Assembly: GCF_003073045.1 (NCBI RefSeq)
Contig: NC_037590.1
Coordinates: 17,780,708-17,844,707, forward strand
Reading direction: 5' to 3'
DNA from: Pomacea canaliculata
Lineage: Eukaryota; Mollusca; Gastropoda; Architaenioglossa; Ampullariidae
Length of the DNA stretch: 64,000 bases
Numbering within the stretch: the stretch's first letter is position 1; each line of letters starts with the position of its first letter. The notes beneath the pieces are model-generated. The model worked only from the letters and a program-made list of their open reading frames with translations. It searched no databases and was not told where the DNA came from. A program made the position numbers and the translations under genes. Shown piece by piece: positions 1 through 11,336 of the stretch.

Positions 1-532
1 CAAGAGACGACTGAGGCATTGGCTTAAGACATAAGACACCAGATTAATTTATCTTCGTATTTTGTCAATGTTTTTCTGTAAAGTTTCACTAATAGCATAC
101 TACTTCTCTGTGTTATTCTACTCAGTACGGAAACATACAAATCACGATTCGTGTAGAGCTTGTTTTTAATGTCAACAACAAAACGGTAGGTACTCAATAA
201 GGCCTGAAGACAATTTGACTGTGACCACCTCAAGAAACAAGGCGCCGCATGCAGGAGAGAGACACACAGGCTGAGACAAACATACAGACTGAAACAAACA
301 CAGGAGTACGCAAACTTCAGCATGCATACTAAATAATATCTCTACGTTGGCATACAATGCATCACCCCAGACAAAGCAGTAAGTAGTAAGCAATAGTTTT
401 CTCATGTCCAGCTTCTTTCAATGCGAGTCATGTCGTTTATTTTTTGGAAAAATTCATTTTCCAAGGTTATTTTTTCCAACAGATTCAAGCTTAAAGTCAT
501 TGACCTCAAAGCTGACATCGTTAAAAGTGACC
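1..532 (+). promoter_or_regulatory. Upstream region of UGT gene 1
   Basis: No gene is seen here. The stretch around 75-210 resembles, with many differences, the upstream regions of UGT genes 3 and 4 (about 10800-10960 and 15830-15980). The shared parts include the words around the palindrome near 134-155, which is imperfect here. The last 50 bases before the start codon also match the leaders of genes 3 and 4 (a track reading TTGACCTCAAAGCTGAC). This marks it as a diverged paralogous promoter and leader. A short open frame beginning with ATG at 404 runs into the gene in frame, but it is probably untranslated leader. Confidence 0.5.
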
Positions 533-2059
533 ATGGCCAAGCGTCGCCTCTTCCTGTGGTTTGCTGTGTGCACGGTTCTGCAAGCTATCCACCTAACACA
601 GGGAAAGCGGGTAGTTGTCATGCCAATGCCTGCACCAAGCCACACTAAATACATGACCCACGTGGCACAGGTTCTAGCTCAGCAAGGTCACGAGGTGTGG
701 GTGACCATAGCCGACTATGTCGTCAACAAGCGCGTGCTGGACACAACCAACTTCACCATCATCGAGCTGACAGCTTTACCAAACTACGAAGAGATTTTGA
801 TGGAAGGCTTCGCTGAGAGGTATTTTAAATGTCAAAAGGAAGACGTACAGTTGTTTTTCAGAACAGGGAAAGAGTTCTGTGACCGTATCCTTAGCAATAA
901 CTCTTTTTTTGAGCAGATTAAAACATTAAGACCGGACTTCTTCGTTCTCGACAATTTACCTTTTACTAAAATGTTGGCGATAATACCTTATCGACTTGGT
1001 GTGCCGTTCGCCTTTCTTGGAACAGCCTATGAACCAAATGCACAAAGAATACCCATAGTACCTTGCAACATTCCTTATCCATTTACTCCTTTTAACCGGC
1101 CTACCACCTTTTATCAGCGTGTTGTCAATTCTTTATTTCATCTTGCTTCTTCGCTGATGGATCCCAGTGTCTACAAAGATGCAGTCAGTCGCTATGCACC
1201 AGACATGCCTTATCTCCCCATGGACATGCTTATAGCCAGAGCTGAGATTTGGTTGGTTGAGACAGACCATATTCTAGACTACCCCAAACCCTCTATGCCA
1301 AACGTCAAACTAATTGGAGGAACAGCTACAGGTCCTGGTAAACCGTTGCCACCACAGTTTAAACACTTCATGGATGATGCTGAAGAAGGTGTTGTCATTG
1401 TTACTTTTGGCAGCCAAATTCTCAGTCCACCAACATCAATTACACAGAAAATACTCAAAGTATTAACAGATTTACCTTTTAAATCCGTTTTCCGTTCAAA
1501 CATTTCGTCACCGAACTCAGAGAAGATTCTGACGTCGTCATGGATACCTCAGAACGACCTGCTGGCTCACCCCAACACTCGCGTGTTTGTCAGCCATTGT
1601 GGTAAGAACGGTCAGTACGAGGCTCTGTACCACGCGGTGCCTGTGGTGGCCACCCCGATCTTTGCTGACCAGTCCTACAACGCTGAGCGCATGCGCGTGA
1701 AGGGGTTCGCAGAGATTGTCGACCTCAACACCGTCAGTACAGACGAGCTGTACACCACCATTGTCCAAGTGGCGACCAACAAGAGCTACAAGCAGGCCAT
1801 CACAAAAGCCTCGGAACTATTCAAAATAGAGTTCGGTGTTCCTGTGGAGAAAGCGGCCTTCTGGCTAAATCACGTGATGAAATATGGCGGTGACCACTTG
1901 CGTTCGTCAGGACATGAATTTCCTTTCTATCAGTTTGCTTGCTGGGATGTTTATGCTTTTCTATTTGCAAGTGCACTATTAGCATTTCTGATTGCAGTGT
2001 TGTCTTTGTATAAGTTGTTCTTTTTTCTCCGCTCGAAATCAAAACAAAAAGACGAATAA
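533..2059 (+). CDS. UDP-glucuronosyltransferase-like enzyme, paralogue 1 (intronless)
   Basis: Predicted type I ER-membrane glycosyltransferase that moves a sugar from a UDP-sugar onto small lipophilic acceptors (UGT family, GT1). The protein has 508 residues, near the family's usual 500-530. A signal peptide (about 1-24) ends at LTQG. The variable acceptor-binding half carries the candidate catalytic His37 (PAPSHTKY) and its partner Asp in VLDNL. The UDP-sugar-binding half has the UGT signature at about 352-380 (FVSHCGKNGQYEAL through ATPIFADQ). A single membrane helix lies near 470-495, followed by a basic cytoplasmic tail ending KQKDE, which fits the KxKxx ER-retrieval pattern. I chose the ATG at 533 rather than the in-frame ATG at 404 because it begins the hydrophobic signal peptide and aligns with the starts of the other three copies. 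An AATAAA lies at 2503-2508. The sugar donor and acceptor cannot be told from the sequence. Confidence 0.93.
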   Translation: MAKRRLFLWFAVCTVLQAIHLTQGKRVVVMPMPAPSHTKYMTHVAQVLAQQGHEVWVTIADYVVNKRVLDTTNFTIIELTALPNYEEILMEGFAERYFKCQKEDVQLFFRTGKEFCDRILSNNSFFEQIKTLRPDFFVLDNLPFTKMLAIIPYRLGVPFAFLGTAYEPNAQRIPIVPCNIPYPFTPFNRPTTFYQRVVNSLFHLASSLMDPSVYKDAVSRYAPDMPYLPMDMLIARAEIWLVETDHILDYPKPSMPNVKLIGGTATGPGKPLPPQFKHFMDDAEEGVVIVTFGSQILSPPTSITQKILKVLTDLPFKSVFRSNISSPNSEKILTSSWIPQNDLLAHPNTRVFVSHCGKNGQYEALYHAVPVVATPIFADQSYNAERMRVKGFAEIVDLNTVSTDELYTTIVQVATNKSYKQAITKASELFKIEFGVPVEKAAFWLNHVMKYGGDHLRSSGHEFPFYQFACWDVYAFLFASALLAFLIAVLSLYKLFFFLRSKSKQKDE

Positions 2060-5000
2060 CAGCTGATAAACTATAAAATTTTGTTGACAGCCTTTAATTG
2101 TCTACTTGTGATGCTTGACTTCACGAGGTACTGCGCTGTAGACTGGTTGACCCAATAATGTATTTTAAAAAATCGCTATAAGCATGATTAACTTAGCAAA
2201 TAGATTCCCTGAAAAATTTCTATTCTAGTTTGTTCAAGTCCAGTATACGATATAACATTCAAGTACAATTCAAATGCTCAAAGTCTTGTTAAAATTATGT
2301 ATGCCGTAAACTATAAGCAGATACAGACAATAGAATTTTACTTAAAATATTTTCACAAAGCCGACGTGAATACTTAATTATTCGGAAGATTTTTCCCTTT
2401 TGTAATTTATTCCTCGCGAGTATGTTTAATTTTAGCATGTTAAGTTTGAACAACGATCTAAAGTGATTAAACAGCGTTGATAATGTTAACCCTTTCTTCT
2501 TTAATAAAGAGTTTCGCAGAATTAACAACAGACGATGTTAATTATAAATAAATATTGTTTGCACAACATGTTTTGAATTATTATTTTATGTGGTTGTTAT
2601 GTCTGCCATAAAGAGATGATAATAACTCTGAGCATTATCAAGATAAGGGTTTTTGTTATACGTTTGCCGTTGGTGTTGCTGCAACGAGGTTGGAAGTGGG
2701 TTTAGTGGACAAGATATAGGTTTCGACTGAAGTATGATGAGCCGTGTACAGAGATAAGCTTAAAAGAACAACAAAAATTAGACATGCATGATCTAACATA
2801 CCGAGATCGACAATGACGACCCCAGAGAGATAGAAGCTCTCTGTAATGCAGCTTCTTGACTTCTAAAGGTGAGTAGGATGGCATCCTATGGCTTGGGACT
2901 GCTGGAAGGAAATCGGAAAAACGGCATTCGTTGACTGTGTGTCGGTGTGCCTGCTCTGCGGTGTACCCACGTGAGTGCACACGTTCGTGAAAGTGAAAAA
3001 AAAAATGTCAACGAAGATCATTTTGGCTGAATGAAGATGAAAATGTGTATACTGTACAATAGCTCACCTGTGACATTTTCTAGTTTCTACGCCATTGATG
3101 TTCTTATAGTAACATGATAGGTAAAAAGTGAATTTATGTTGTCTTAAAAAACGATGAATCTTGAATGGATGGCATGAAGTCTGTATAGCTCAGACATAAC
3201 AGAAGCACATCTCTTGATGTGATACTAAAAAAGAAAGTAAACTATGGCACGAATAGGGTCCTATAAAAGAAAACCTTCAGTAGCGCAAGAGGGTCATAAG
3301 ACTGTCGCAGTCTTTACTTTGTTTTGTGTACCTGTACACTGTAAATTTGAAATATAACATGTGACGACATTTTTTTCGGTTGTTTGTTTAGACAATAATT
3401 GATTACAAGCTCTATGCTCTGCATGTTGTCGCGTTTTGTGGCTCTCACTTGAAATACACATTATGGCCCTTCGTACCCCTCTTCCGCCTCCATCCTTTGG
3501 TAAACTTTATGAACACTCCATTGAGAAAATCATTAACAAAAATGCTATATGGTGTTGACAGAGTCGGAAGTTTAAAAGTTTTCAGGGGAAGTTGGGTAGA
3601 ATAGGACCGTTTTGTCTGTAGGTTTTATGACCGCACATGCCAATAGCAAACAAATCATACAACACGTACAAACAGTACAAGGCAGAAACTGCCTTTTGAT
3701 GCAGTTAGCAGTTAGCAGAGGCTACTTAGATGTATAAGGTGCCAAGAGGCGGATTTTGTAAATAATTTTTGTTGTTCTGGTTTGGTATGGGGTCACCGCA
3801 TAGACCCATTGTGGAAGTGACTGACCATCTTTTCTAGAGCTATTCCTTCTATATTCATTCAATAAATTCTAAACAGTTCATTGTATAACTACAAAAGTAT
3901 GTCACTTTTTGTCGCACTCGCCTCTCTCGCTGTTTTCCCCACCCAGGGGCAGATAATAATTATTAGCGGCACACAACTCTACGCTACGCCAACCACACTC
4001 CCCTCTCAAAAATGGACCATACCCGCTCTCCCCTCTGGGAAATAACATCGACCAGTCTATGAGGCAGCGTGCTGTGACGAAGGGACAAGCAGACGACACC
4101 TTTAAAAAGGTTTTGAGACCAACAGGAACATTATTTTAAGGTAAGCTTCTTACAGCCGGATGCTGCATAATCTGAAGTAGCTAATCCACTAGCTATTGTT
4201 CGTGGACGGTTTTATTTGGTGGGGCTGAGGCGCTGTTACAGTTCAGACTTCTGAGGGAACTGAACATCGTGCTACACGCTAGGAGCATGTGTGACCCCGT
4301 GTGCTGAGGCATGAGAGGTCACCAAAATCTCTCCAGCAGTAGAGTCGTTGCGCTGATGCGTGGAGGAAGCTATTCCTAGATCGTTCGTTCGTCGTGACTT
4401 ACAGGGTAGTATACGGTGCTGCCGCTACAGTCGTGCTTGATTTCTTTTCGTGTTGCTGCTTTTTCATACTTGTACTCTGAAGCGACGGAAAAGTGAGTCA
4501 CATCCCCCACTGCATGTAGTTTCCTGTACTTGTATACACAAACACACATTGGGTATGACTTGCAGACCATCCAGTAAAACACTCGCGGTTACTTGTTGTA
4601 AGTTTACTTGGACGCTTGAAAACACCTGTAAACCGGGCTTGGCTGGGAAAGTGTTTTGTGTGGGGAGACCTCACGGATACACACATAATTTTCAAACCCT
4701 GTTCTTTAATCAAGAACATCTTTTTTGCCACCTCTTTATAACTACAGCTTCAGAGCTAAACAGCAGTGGGGTTTGGACACAGCTTTAAAACCTTAGAATC
4801 AAAAGTTGTCCTCAAAGTTGCCAGATTGCCCCAGGGCAATGACAATCACTTCATAGTTAAGAACCTAGCTATCTGACAGGCCTTTTCAGATTAGATAAAA
4901 TAAACGATATGTTTCGCAGAACGATCCGCATAATATGACAGCTGATAAAAAAAAATTAGATAACATGTCAATCATTGTAAACTGCTTCTGTTGGGCATTT

Positions 5001-5209
5001 CTCCAGATTTCCAAATGTATGATGATGAAGTGTCAGTGAATGTTGTGTCAACGCGCAGATATTTTCTATTTAATGGGAGATTTAAAATGTCTGTAGTGTG
5101 ATTTGTAAAACTTTGTTCTTTCTAACCTTAGCCTCATCACCTAATAGTCTCATTGTCAGTAAACACTTCTTCTATGAACTTACAGACGGCGAAGAGCGCA
5201 TCACAGACG
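2060..5209. other. Intergenic, UGT 1 to UGT 2
   Basis: AT-rich spacer with no supported gene. It holds the probable 3' UTR of UGT 1 (to about 2530) and the presumed promoter and leader of UGT 2. A splice-acceptor-like site (CTTACAG, ending at 5184) lies just before the UGT 2 start and could mark a 5' UTR intron. The small open frames here look random. Confidence 0.5.
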
Positions 5210-6736
5210 ATGAAGGTGAGACAACTCTTACTTTGGACAGCTGCGTGTTGCCTCTTGGTGCTGCCTCTGTGTGTTGGGGGTAAGAGAGTTGTCGTCATCC
5301 CCATGCCCTACACCAGCCACACCAACTACCAGATGAACGTAGCGCGAGCCCTCGCTCGGCAAGGTCACGAGGTGTGGTTGACCATGCCGGACTATATCGT
5401 CAACAGGCGAGTGTTGGACACGACTAACTTCACTGTCATCGAATACCAAACTATGACACACTTTGAAGAGCGTTTAATGGCTGCATTTCGGGATAACTAT
5501 TTTAAGGGACTGCCTGATGATTGGAGTGTGTTACCTTCCCTTAGCTTACAGTTTTGCGATGATCTCCTCACAAACGTTACCTTCTTCAACGAGATTCGAA
5601 ATCTTCGTCCAGATTTTTTCGTTTTGGACAATTTACCAACCATGAGAATGATGACGATAATACCATATAGGCTTGGGGTGCCTTTTGCTTTTCTTGGAAC
5701 AGCCTACGACCCAAATTACCAGCGAATACCTTTACAACCTTGCAACACACCAGTGGCGATTTTTAGCTACAACCATCATATGAGTTTTTTCCAGCGAGTT
5801 CAAACCACTTTAATTCATATACTTTCCGCTGTATCAGACGGATGTACCCTTAAAGACGCAGTCAGTCGCTATGCACCAGAAATGCCTTTCGTTCCTATAG
5901 ACATGCTTGTAGCTAGAGCTGAGATCTGGTTGGTAGAGTTGGACCACATCCTAGACTACCCAAGACCATCTATGCCCAACGTTAAGCTCATCGGAGGAAC
6001 AGCTACAGGTCCTGGTAAACCGTTGCCACCCCAGTTCCAATCTTTTATGGATGATGCTGCAGAAGGCGTTGTTATCGTCTCGTTTGGTAGTTATGTCCTC
6101 AGTCCACCAGAGTCAATTGTGGACAAAATCTTGAGCGCCTTGCAAGACCTGCCTTTTAAGTCTGTTTTTCGTTCGAACGTGTCGTCCCCATATGCAAAGA
6201 AGATTCTGACGTCGTCATGGATACCTCAGAATGACCTGCTGGCTCACCCCAACACTCGCGTGTTTGTCAGCCATTGTGGTAAGAACGGTCAGTACGAGGC
6301 TCTGTTCCACGCCGTGCCAGTGGTCGCTACGCCGATCTTTGCTGACCAGTCCTACAACGCTGAGCGCATGCGCGTGAAGGGGTTCGCAGAGACTGTCGAC
6401 CTCAACACCGTCAGTGCAGACGAGTTGTACACCACCATTGTCCAAGTGGCGACCAACAAGAGCTACAAGCAGGCCATCACAAAAGCCTCGGAACTATTCA
6501 AAATAGAGTTTGGTGTTCCCATGGAGAAAGCGGCCTTCTGGCTTGATCACGTGATGAAATATGGCGGTGACCACTTACGCTCGTCAGGACACGAAGTTCC
6601 TTTCTCTCAATTTGCTTGTTGGGATGTTTATGGTTTTCTTTTGGCATGTGTGCTGCTGACATTGCTGATAGCAGTATTTGTGGTCTATGTTGTATGCTAT
6701 TGTCTTCGCTCAAGATTAAAGGCAAAGAAGGACTAG
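5210..6736 (+). CDS. UDP-glucuronosyltransferase-like enzyme, paralogue 2 (intronless)
   Basis: Second UGT paralogue, 508 residues. I chose the ATG at 5210 because it starts a clear signal peptide (MKVRQLLLWTAACCLLVLP then KRVVVIPM). The frame is open upstream to 5153 but has no hydrophobic leader there. His in PYTSHTNY and Asp in VLDNL are both present. The UGT signature is complete (FVSHCGKNGQYEALFHAVP to DQ). The C-terminal helix is followed by KAKKD, again KxKxx. The acceptor-binding half is the most divergent of the four, while the DNA of the donor half from about 6200 to 6570 is almost the same as in paralogue 1, silent sites included. That pattern suggests a different acceptor range plus recent gene conversion. 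Confidence 0.93.
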   Translation: MKVRQLLLWTAACCLLVLPLCVGGKRVVVIPMPYTSHTNYQMNVARALARQGHEVWLTMPDYIVNRRVLDTTNFTVIEYQTMTHFEERLMAAFRDNYFKGLPDDWSVLPSLSLQFCDDLLTNVTFFNEIRNLRPDFFVLDNLPTMRMMTIIPYRLGVPFAFLGTAYDPNYQRIPLQPCNTPVAIFSYNHHMSFFQRVQTTLIHILSAVSDGCTLKDAVSRYAPEMPFVPIDMLVARAEIWLVELDHILDYPRPSMPNVKLIGGTATGPGKPLPPQFQSFMDDAAEGVVIVSFGSYVLSPPESIVDKILSALQDLPFKSVFRSNVSSPYAKKILTSSWIPQNDLLAHPNTRVFVSHCGKNGQYEALFHAVPVVATPIFADQSYNAERMRVKGFAETVDLNTVSADELYTTIVQVATNKSYKQAITKASELFKIEFGVPMEKAAFWLDHVMKYGGDHLRSSGHEVPFSQFACWDVYGFLLACVLLTLLIAVFVVYVVCYCLRSRLKAKKD

Positions 6737-7149
6737 AAGAAAAGCTAGCAATCAAGAATCAAAGTTACTAAACAGATTTTTACGGTTTGTTTGAACTTAT
6801 AGAATCGAGTACGAATTTATTGTTTATTTTTTCAAATGTGGTGTTTTTCAATTTTTTAAAAGTCGTGTTTTTATTAGTGTGTGCAAAAGAAAAAAAAAAG
6901 CCTAAAGCTTAAGCATTTTTAGCTGTGTGAAAGTTCTTGCCTTATTTCTTTTACCTACACTTATTTTGGTTTTTTATTTTCCTGCTTGTAGTTTTGCCCT
7001 GTAAGCACTTTTCTTTATTCGTGTGATGACTGGAAGCTTTAGTGTGAAGGACTGGTGTTTTAAGTCAGCCAGTATTATTATATGAAATCATAATCACTTA
7101 ATTCTTGATAGTTTTGGTATCTATTATCATTGCCAGTGCCGTTTCGGCT

Positions 7150-8046
7150 TAGGTTTGTTGGTGTTGCTTGTGTGCATTCATCCTAGGCCACATGTTTCCA
7201 ATGCGTTACACTGCATTGCAGATGTAACTCACAATCTCGACTTCATTTGTCCTGATGCCCTTAAATCATTGGAACAGGCTAGAGTGCTCTTCAGACAGAC
7301 ATTTCTGAAAGTGTCTTCAATCCTTCTTGATGACGGGGGGGGGGGGGGGTATTGGTGTTTTACGCCGTGCCAGCAATCTCCTTGATGACAGGCATGTCAT
7401 TTCAGGAGAATTTTTCCAACTCCCGTCGAATAAGACACAAGATAACATTCCATCTGATGACGAATTTGTGCACCACTTTGAGAAAGTAGGAAACATTCCC
7501 GATGAAAATATCCTACCTGATACTTTAAATGTTTATTGCAAAATATATGGTCTTCAGCTAAATATTGAAAAAACACAAAACTATGATATTCTTACGGGGA
7601 AAGGTTAGAAAAGTTCCACATTTTTCTTTCAATGACAAAAACAATCAAAGTGGTATCGGAGTATAAGTACCTAGGAACAGTTTATAAATTATAAAAATAA
7701 TTTAATAAAGCTATAAAATTACAATAGATATTTGCAAACAAAGCTATGTTTTCACTGATTAAGAAAAGAAGAAAACTTGACTTGCCCCTAGACACTCAAA
7801 TTATTCTCTTTGATAGTTGTACAAGACCTATTTTGTTGTATGGAAGTGAAATCTGTGCTTTTGAATCTCTTGATATTTGTGATAGGATGCAACTAAGATT
7901 TCTAAAAAATGTTGTTAAATGGTTAAGCTAGCACACCCACATATATGCTGTTGGGTGAACTGGGCATTTTTCCTGTGTAATTTTTTGCAAAATGTAGATT
8001 ACTATGCTTTTTGTATATGTTAAATATATAGAATATAATTCTGAAA

Positions 8047-8087
<41 letters not shown>

Positions 8088-8690
8088 TTCTTCAGTTTCA
8101 CTTGTACAAACTTATATTTGATAGCCAGAATGTAAACTATCCTGGTTTAGCTATGTACGTTCATTGTGAAGTGCCTTCGGTCTTTCCTTCATCTAGAAAT
8201 TTGGCTGTAGTTTTAAAAATATTGTAATGCAACTCTTAATGGATCAGTTTATTCAAAAATGGAAACAAGACATATATACAAATAAAATCTGCACCACTTA
8301 CAAAATGTTTAAAGAATATTACGATTTTGAGAATTTCTTAATAAATTTGTCCCCTGCTATGAGATAAAATTTCATAAAAATTTTGCTAAGCTGCCATAAA
8401 TTCCCTATTTGACAATCAAGATATAGCGATATTTCAGAACATGTCTGTTGTGTAATCTAGAAAATGTAAATGAATTTCATTATATGTTTCTTTGCGCTCA
8501 CCCTTTGTTAATTGCTTGATGGAAAACCCTAATTCTTATATATTCTTATATAATATATTAATTCTTATATATTTTTTGCATCATCCAAATGAATTTAAAT
8601 TTCACCAGCTGATGAATATTAAATCCAAAAGTATACTTAAATGTTCTTTACATTGCTCTTTATAGTAAATTTAAATGTTTGATTCATTTT
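7150..8690 (+). mobile_element. Decayed non-LTR retrotransposon (LINE) remnant, reverse transcriptase 3' part
   Basis: Broken pieces of a LINE polymerase are readable in changing frames. About 7510-7610 gives YCKIYGLQLNIEKT, and about 7650-7690 gives SEYKYLGT. About 7746-7925 encodes KAMFSLIKKRRKLDLPLDTQ with PILLYGSE soon after, a standard LINE region just past the catalytic motifs. Further on, weak matches include HPNEFKFHQLMNIKSK near 8585-8630, the usual C-terminal end of this type. The catalytic YADD block is missing, so there is an internal deletion. Several stops and frame changes show that it is dead. Its edges are approximate and the upstream part (7150-7500) is the least certain. 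Confidence 0.6.
8049..8083 (+). repeat. Poly(A) tract of 35 bases
   Basis: An uninterrupted run of A. It sits inside the LINE remnant, because matches to the element's C-terminal region continue after it. It may be a local expansion or the trace of an inserted A-tailed sequence. Confidence 0.9.
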
Positions 8691-9600
8691 TTTTTCCTGT
8701 GACTTTATATTTGTTTTTAGCTTCCTTATCTTTAAACAGATGTAACAATATACTGTTTTACCAAACATTTGTGAAAGGTTTTACAAAATGTACAAAAATG
8801 TGTTTGGGCATACCATGCTTACACTAAAGATTATTCTGATGATACTATTTATTCATTTCAGTCTCTGGGTACTGTTCTTCCACTGGTATCACTATTACTA
8901 ATTATTTATATAATGATTTTATAATACAACAGAAATTACATTGATACATATATTGTTAGTAAATGACTGCAAAACCCAGGCATATTATTTTTAACAAATA
9001 TGCTTTCCCCGAGGGTTTAATTTAGAGCAGCAAATGTGGTATACTGGAGAGTTCAGTAATAACACCACATCTTCTGTTGAATATTTATAGTCCAGATATG
9101 AAAAAAGCAGCTTTAAATAAGTAAAGAAGGATTGTCTCGACACAATTCTGGAAGGAAATGTGAACAATAAAACACTCCATACATGTCTTAACAACCAGGA
9201 AAACGTCAACATTTTAAAGTCAAATTTACTTAAATAAAGAATTGGTCAGATGTGTAACACTCATGCGATATACCGGAGAAATATTAAGATAACACGTTAA
9301 GAATGACAACTGAAAGGACAACTAAGCCCTCAGAATTCTAAAGGGAAGTAAGAAAAATGTAGAACAACTTCTGGATGACCTCCCTTACGACGCTTAGGCA
9401 CATTCACTGAAATATGCGAAAGGTCATGCGTATTGGGTGGGGCATACATGATCAGAAACAAGAGTGACAGTAAACAGTATTTTGATATTATGCAACACGA
9501 AGAAAAAAAGGAACGAGAAAAAAAAAACAACAAAAGAAAAAACACTCACCCTGTAGAAAACAAAAGCAAAATAAACTTAAAAACAAGTTAAAAAGATATG
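8691..9600. other. Intergenic, no gene seen
   Basis: AT-rich spacer between the LINE remnant and the tandem duplication. I see no coding or RNA signal. Confidence 0.5.
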
Positions 9601-10880
9601 CTTGGCGCATTCTAATGTTTTATTATCTTCCCTCTGCAATAAGGACGCCGCGGTACGTATAGTTGTATAGTAATCTGGGTTATGAGCAGGACAATAAGGT
9701 GGTGATGATGATGATGATGAATAGAATGGAAAGATGGTAGTTTCGATTTGGGGTGGGATATCATCCAACGTACGTAAAAAGGGTATCAGGATGGCGACAG
9801 TCGTCAGAGCAGAGAGCCTGATGAATAACGATGACTGATTTTCTCCGTAGCAGAGTGTTACTCTGCAAGTGAGAGAGTTATCAACTACGACTATCACTAA
9901 AGTGCAACAACATTTGAACTTTTATCATCCTTTGTTATTTTTATTAAAATGAAGTCAGCTGGATCACCCCCATAAGTAGTCAGATCAAATACATTGTTTA
10001 ATTTCATATTTTGAAACAATTTGAAAACGCGAACAGAGAAAATGCGTTCCTATCCGAATGTCGTAGAACGAATTTATCATGGTAAGACTTGTTTTCTTTT
10101 TGACCGCTTATGCAAATTTGCGGAACTAATGTGTGTATTATCGCAATTTTCACGTCCTGACTGCGTTATAACGAGCCAGCTGTCGTGCCGTAGTAGCCAG
10201 ACACCAGTGCGCAGTACATCGAGTCACGTGGACAGGTCTGCAGATTCTCGATTTCTAACCTGCAGCTCACGCATCCAAGTTGTTATTGTAGTGACCTGAA
10301 TCACGTACTCAGAAAAAAACATCTGCGACAAGTCCTGAGAGGCTTCCTCGAGGTGCTCACCAACAGGAAAGGAATTTGAACCTGTCTCAACTCCGGCAGC
10401 TGGGCGAGACGATTCCTGGACTTTTTGCGCCTCGGCTAACAAGACAGCAAGGGTAAGACACGTGGTAATGTTTCACACTTCCATTGGTTACACTGCATCC
10501 TAGCAAATCTATGGGTACATGCAAACACGATATATTCTGTGAGAATTTACATCACAGGTTTCAAAATCCAGTTTAACAAACGTTGCTTGCAGTTATGGAC
10601 AATGTGTTACGAATTGTATTTGATTTTAAAGGTCAACAACTCAACTGAAAACCTAGTGAGTAGATGCTACACTCCGCGTTTACAAGGACAGAAACAAAAC
10701 CCCTTACAGAATATCCTACAGTTTGTGTTATAATGACAGTATTAGGAAAATTGTTTCGGTGGAAATAAGTCTTGGCGTAGAAAGTCGTTTAGCTTTTTCT
10801 TTTGCCTGTCCAAGTTGTTTGTGTGAAGTTTCTCTTAAAACACGATATGTCTTTGTGTGAGACCTACTCAACACGAAAAC

Positions 10881-10900
10881 ACACAAATCATGATTTGTGT
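10881..10900. promoter_or_regulatory. Perfect 20-bp palindrome upstream of UGT 3
   Basis: ACACAAATCATGATTTGTGT equals its own reverse complement. It lies 456 bases before the UGT 3 start codon and is kept exactly in unit B. An imperfect version lies upstream of UGT 1. It could bind a dimeric transcription factor; which one is unknown. Confidence 0.45.
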
Positions 10901-11336
10901 AGAGCACTTATGACTTGAATGTCAACAATAAAATGCACGTACCTATTAACCTCATAAGAAAATCTTAATGTGACTATATAAATTAAAAAAAAAGGAAAAG
11001 TATGCAGGAGAGAGACACGCACGTTTAGACAAACAAGCCTACTAATCTAAACACGAGAGAGAACACACGCCAGTATTAATATTAAGAATATCTCTACGCT
11101 TATCCACCCTCCCCCCCACCCCCCAAAAAAACATAATTTGTCCGCCACTGCTTTATCATGGCAATACGAATTGACGAATAAGTAGAAAAATCTACCATGT
11201 CTAAAAATGGCTTTGAATGTAAGTGGTGCAAAGGTTTTGTAGAAGAGCTTATTTCTGAAGTCAAGCAAATTCTTTTGACAGGTTCAAGCATAAAAGTTAT
11301 TGACCTCAAAGCTGACCTCTCGTCTCAAAACTGACC

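Noticed and set aside
404-532. In-frame ATG at 404 giving UGT 1 a 43-residue N-terminal extension
   Set aside because: The extension lacks a signal-peptide character, and the ATG at 533 starts a clear signal peptide that aligns with the other copies. The extension region matches untranslated leader in UGT 3 and 4.
1538-1768. Antisense open frames over the UGT signature, repeated at 6215-6445, 12339-12698 and 17518-17706
   Set aside because: They recur only because the sense sequence is conserved. They match no known protein and lack their own signals.
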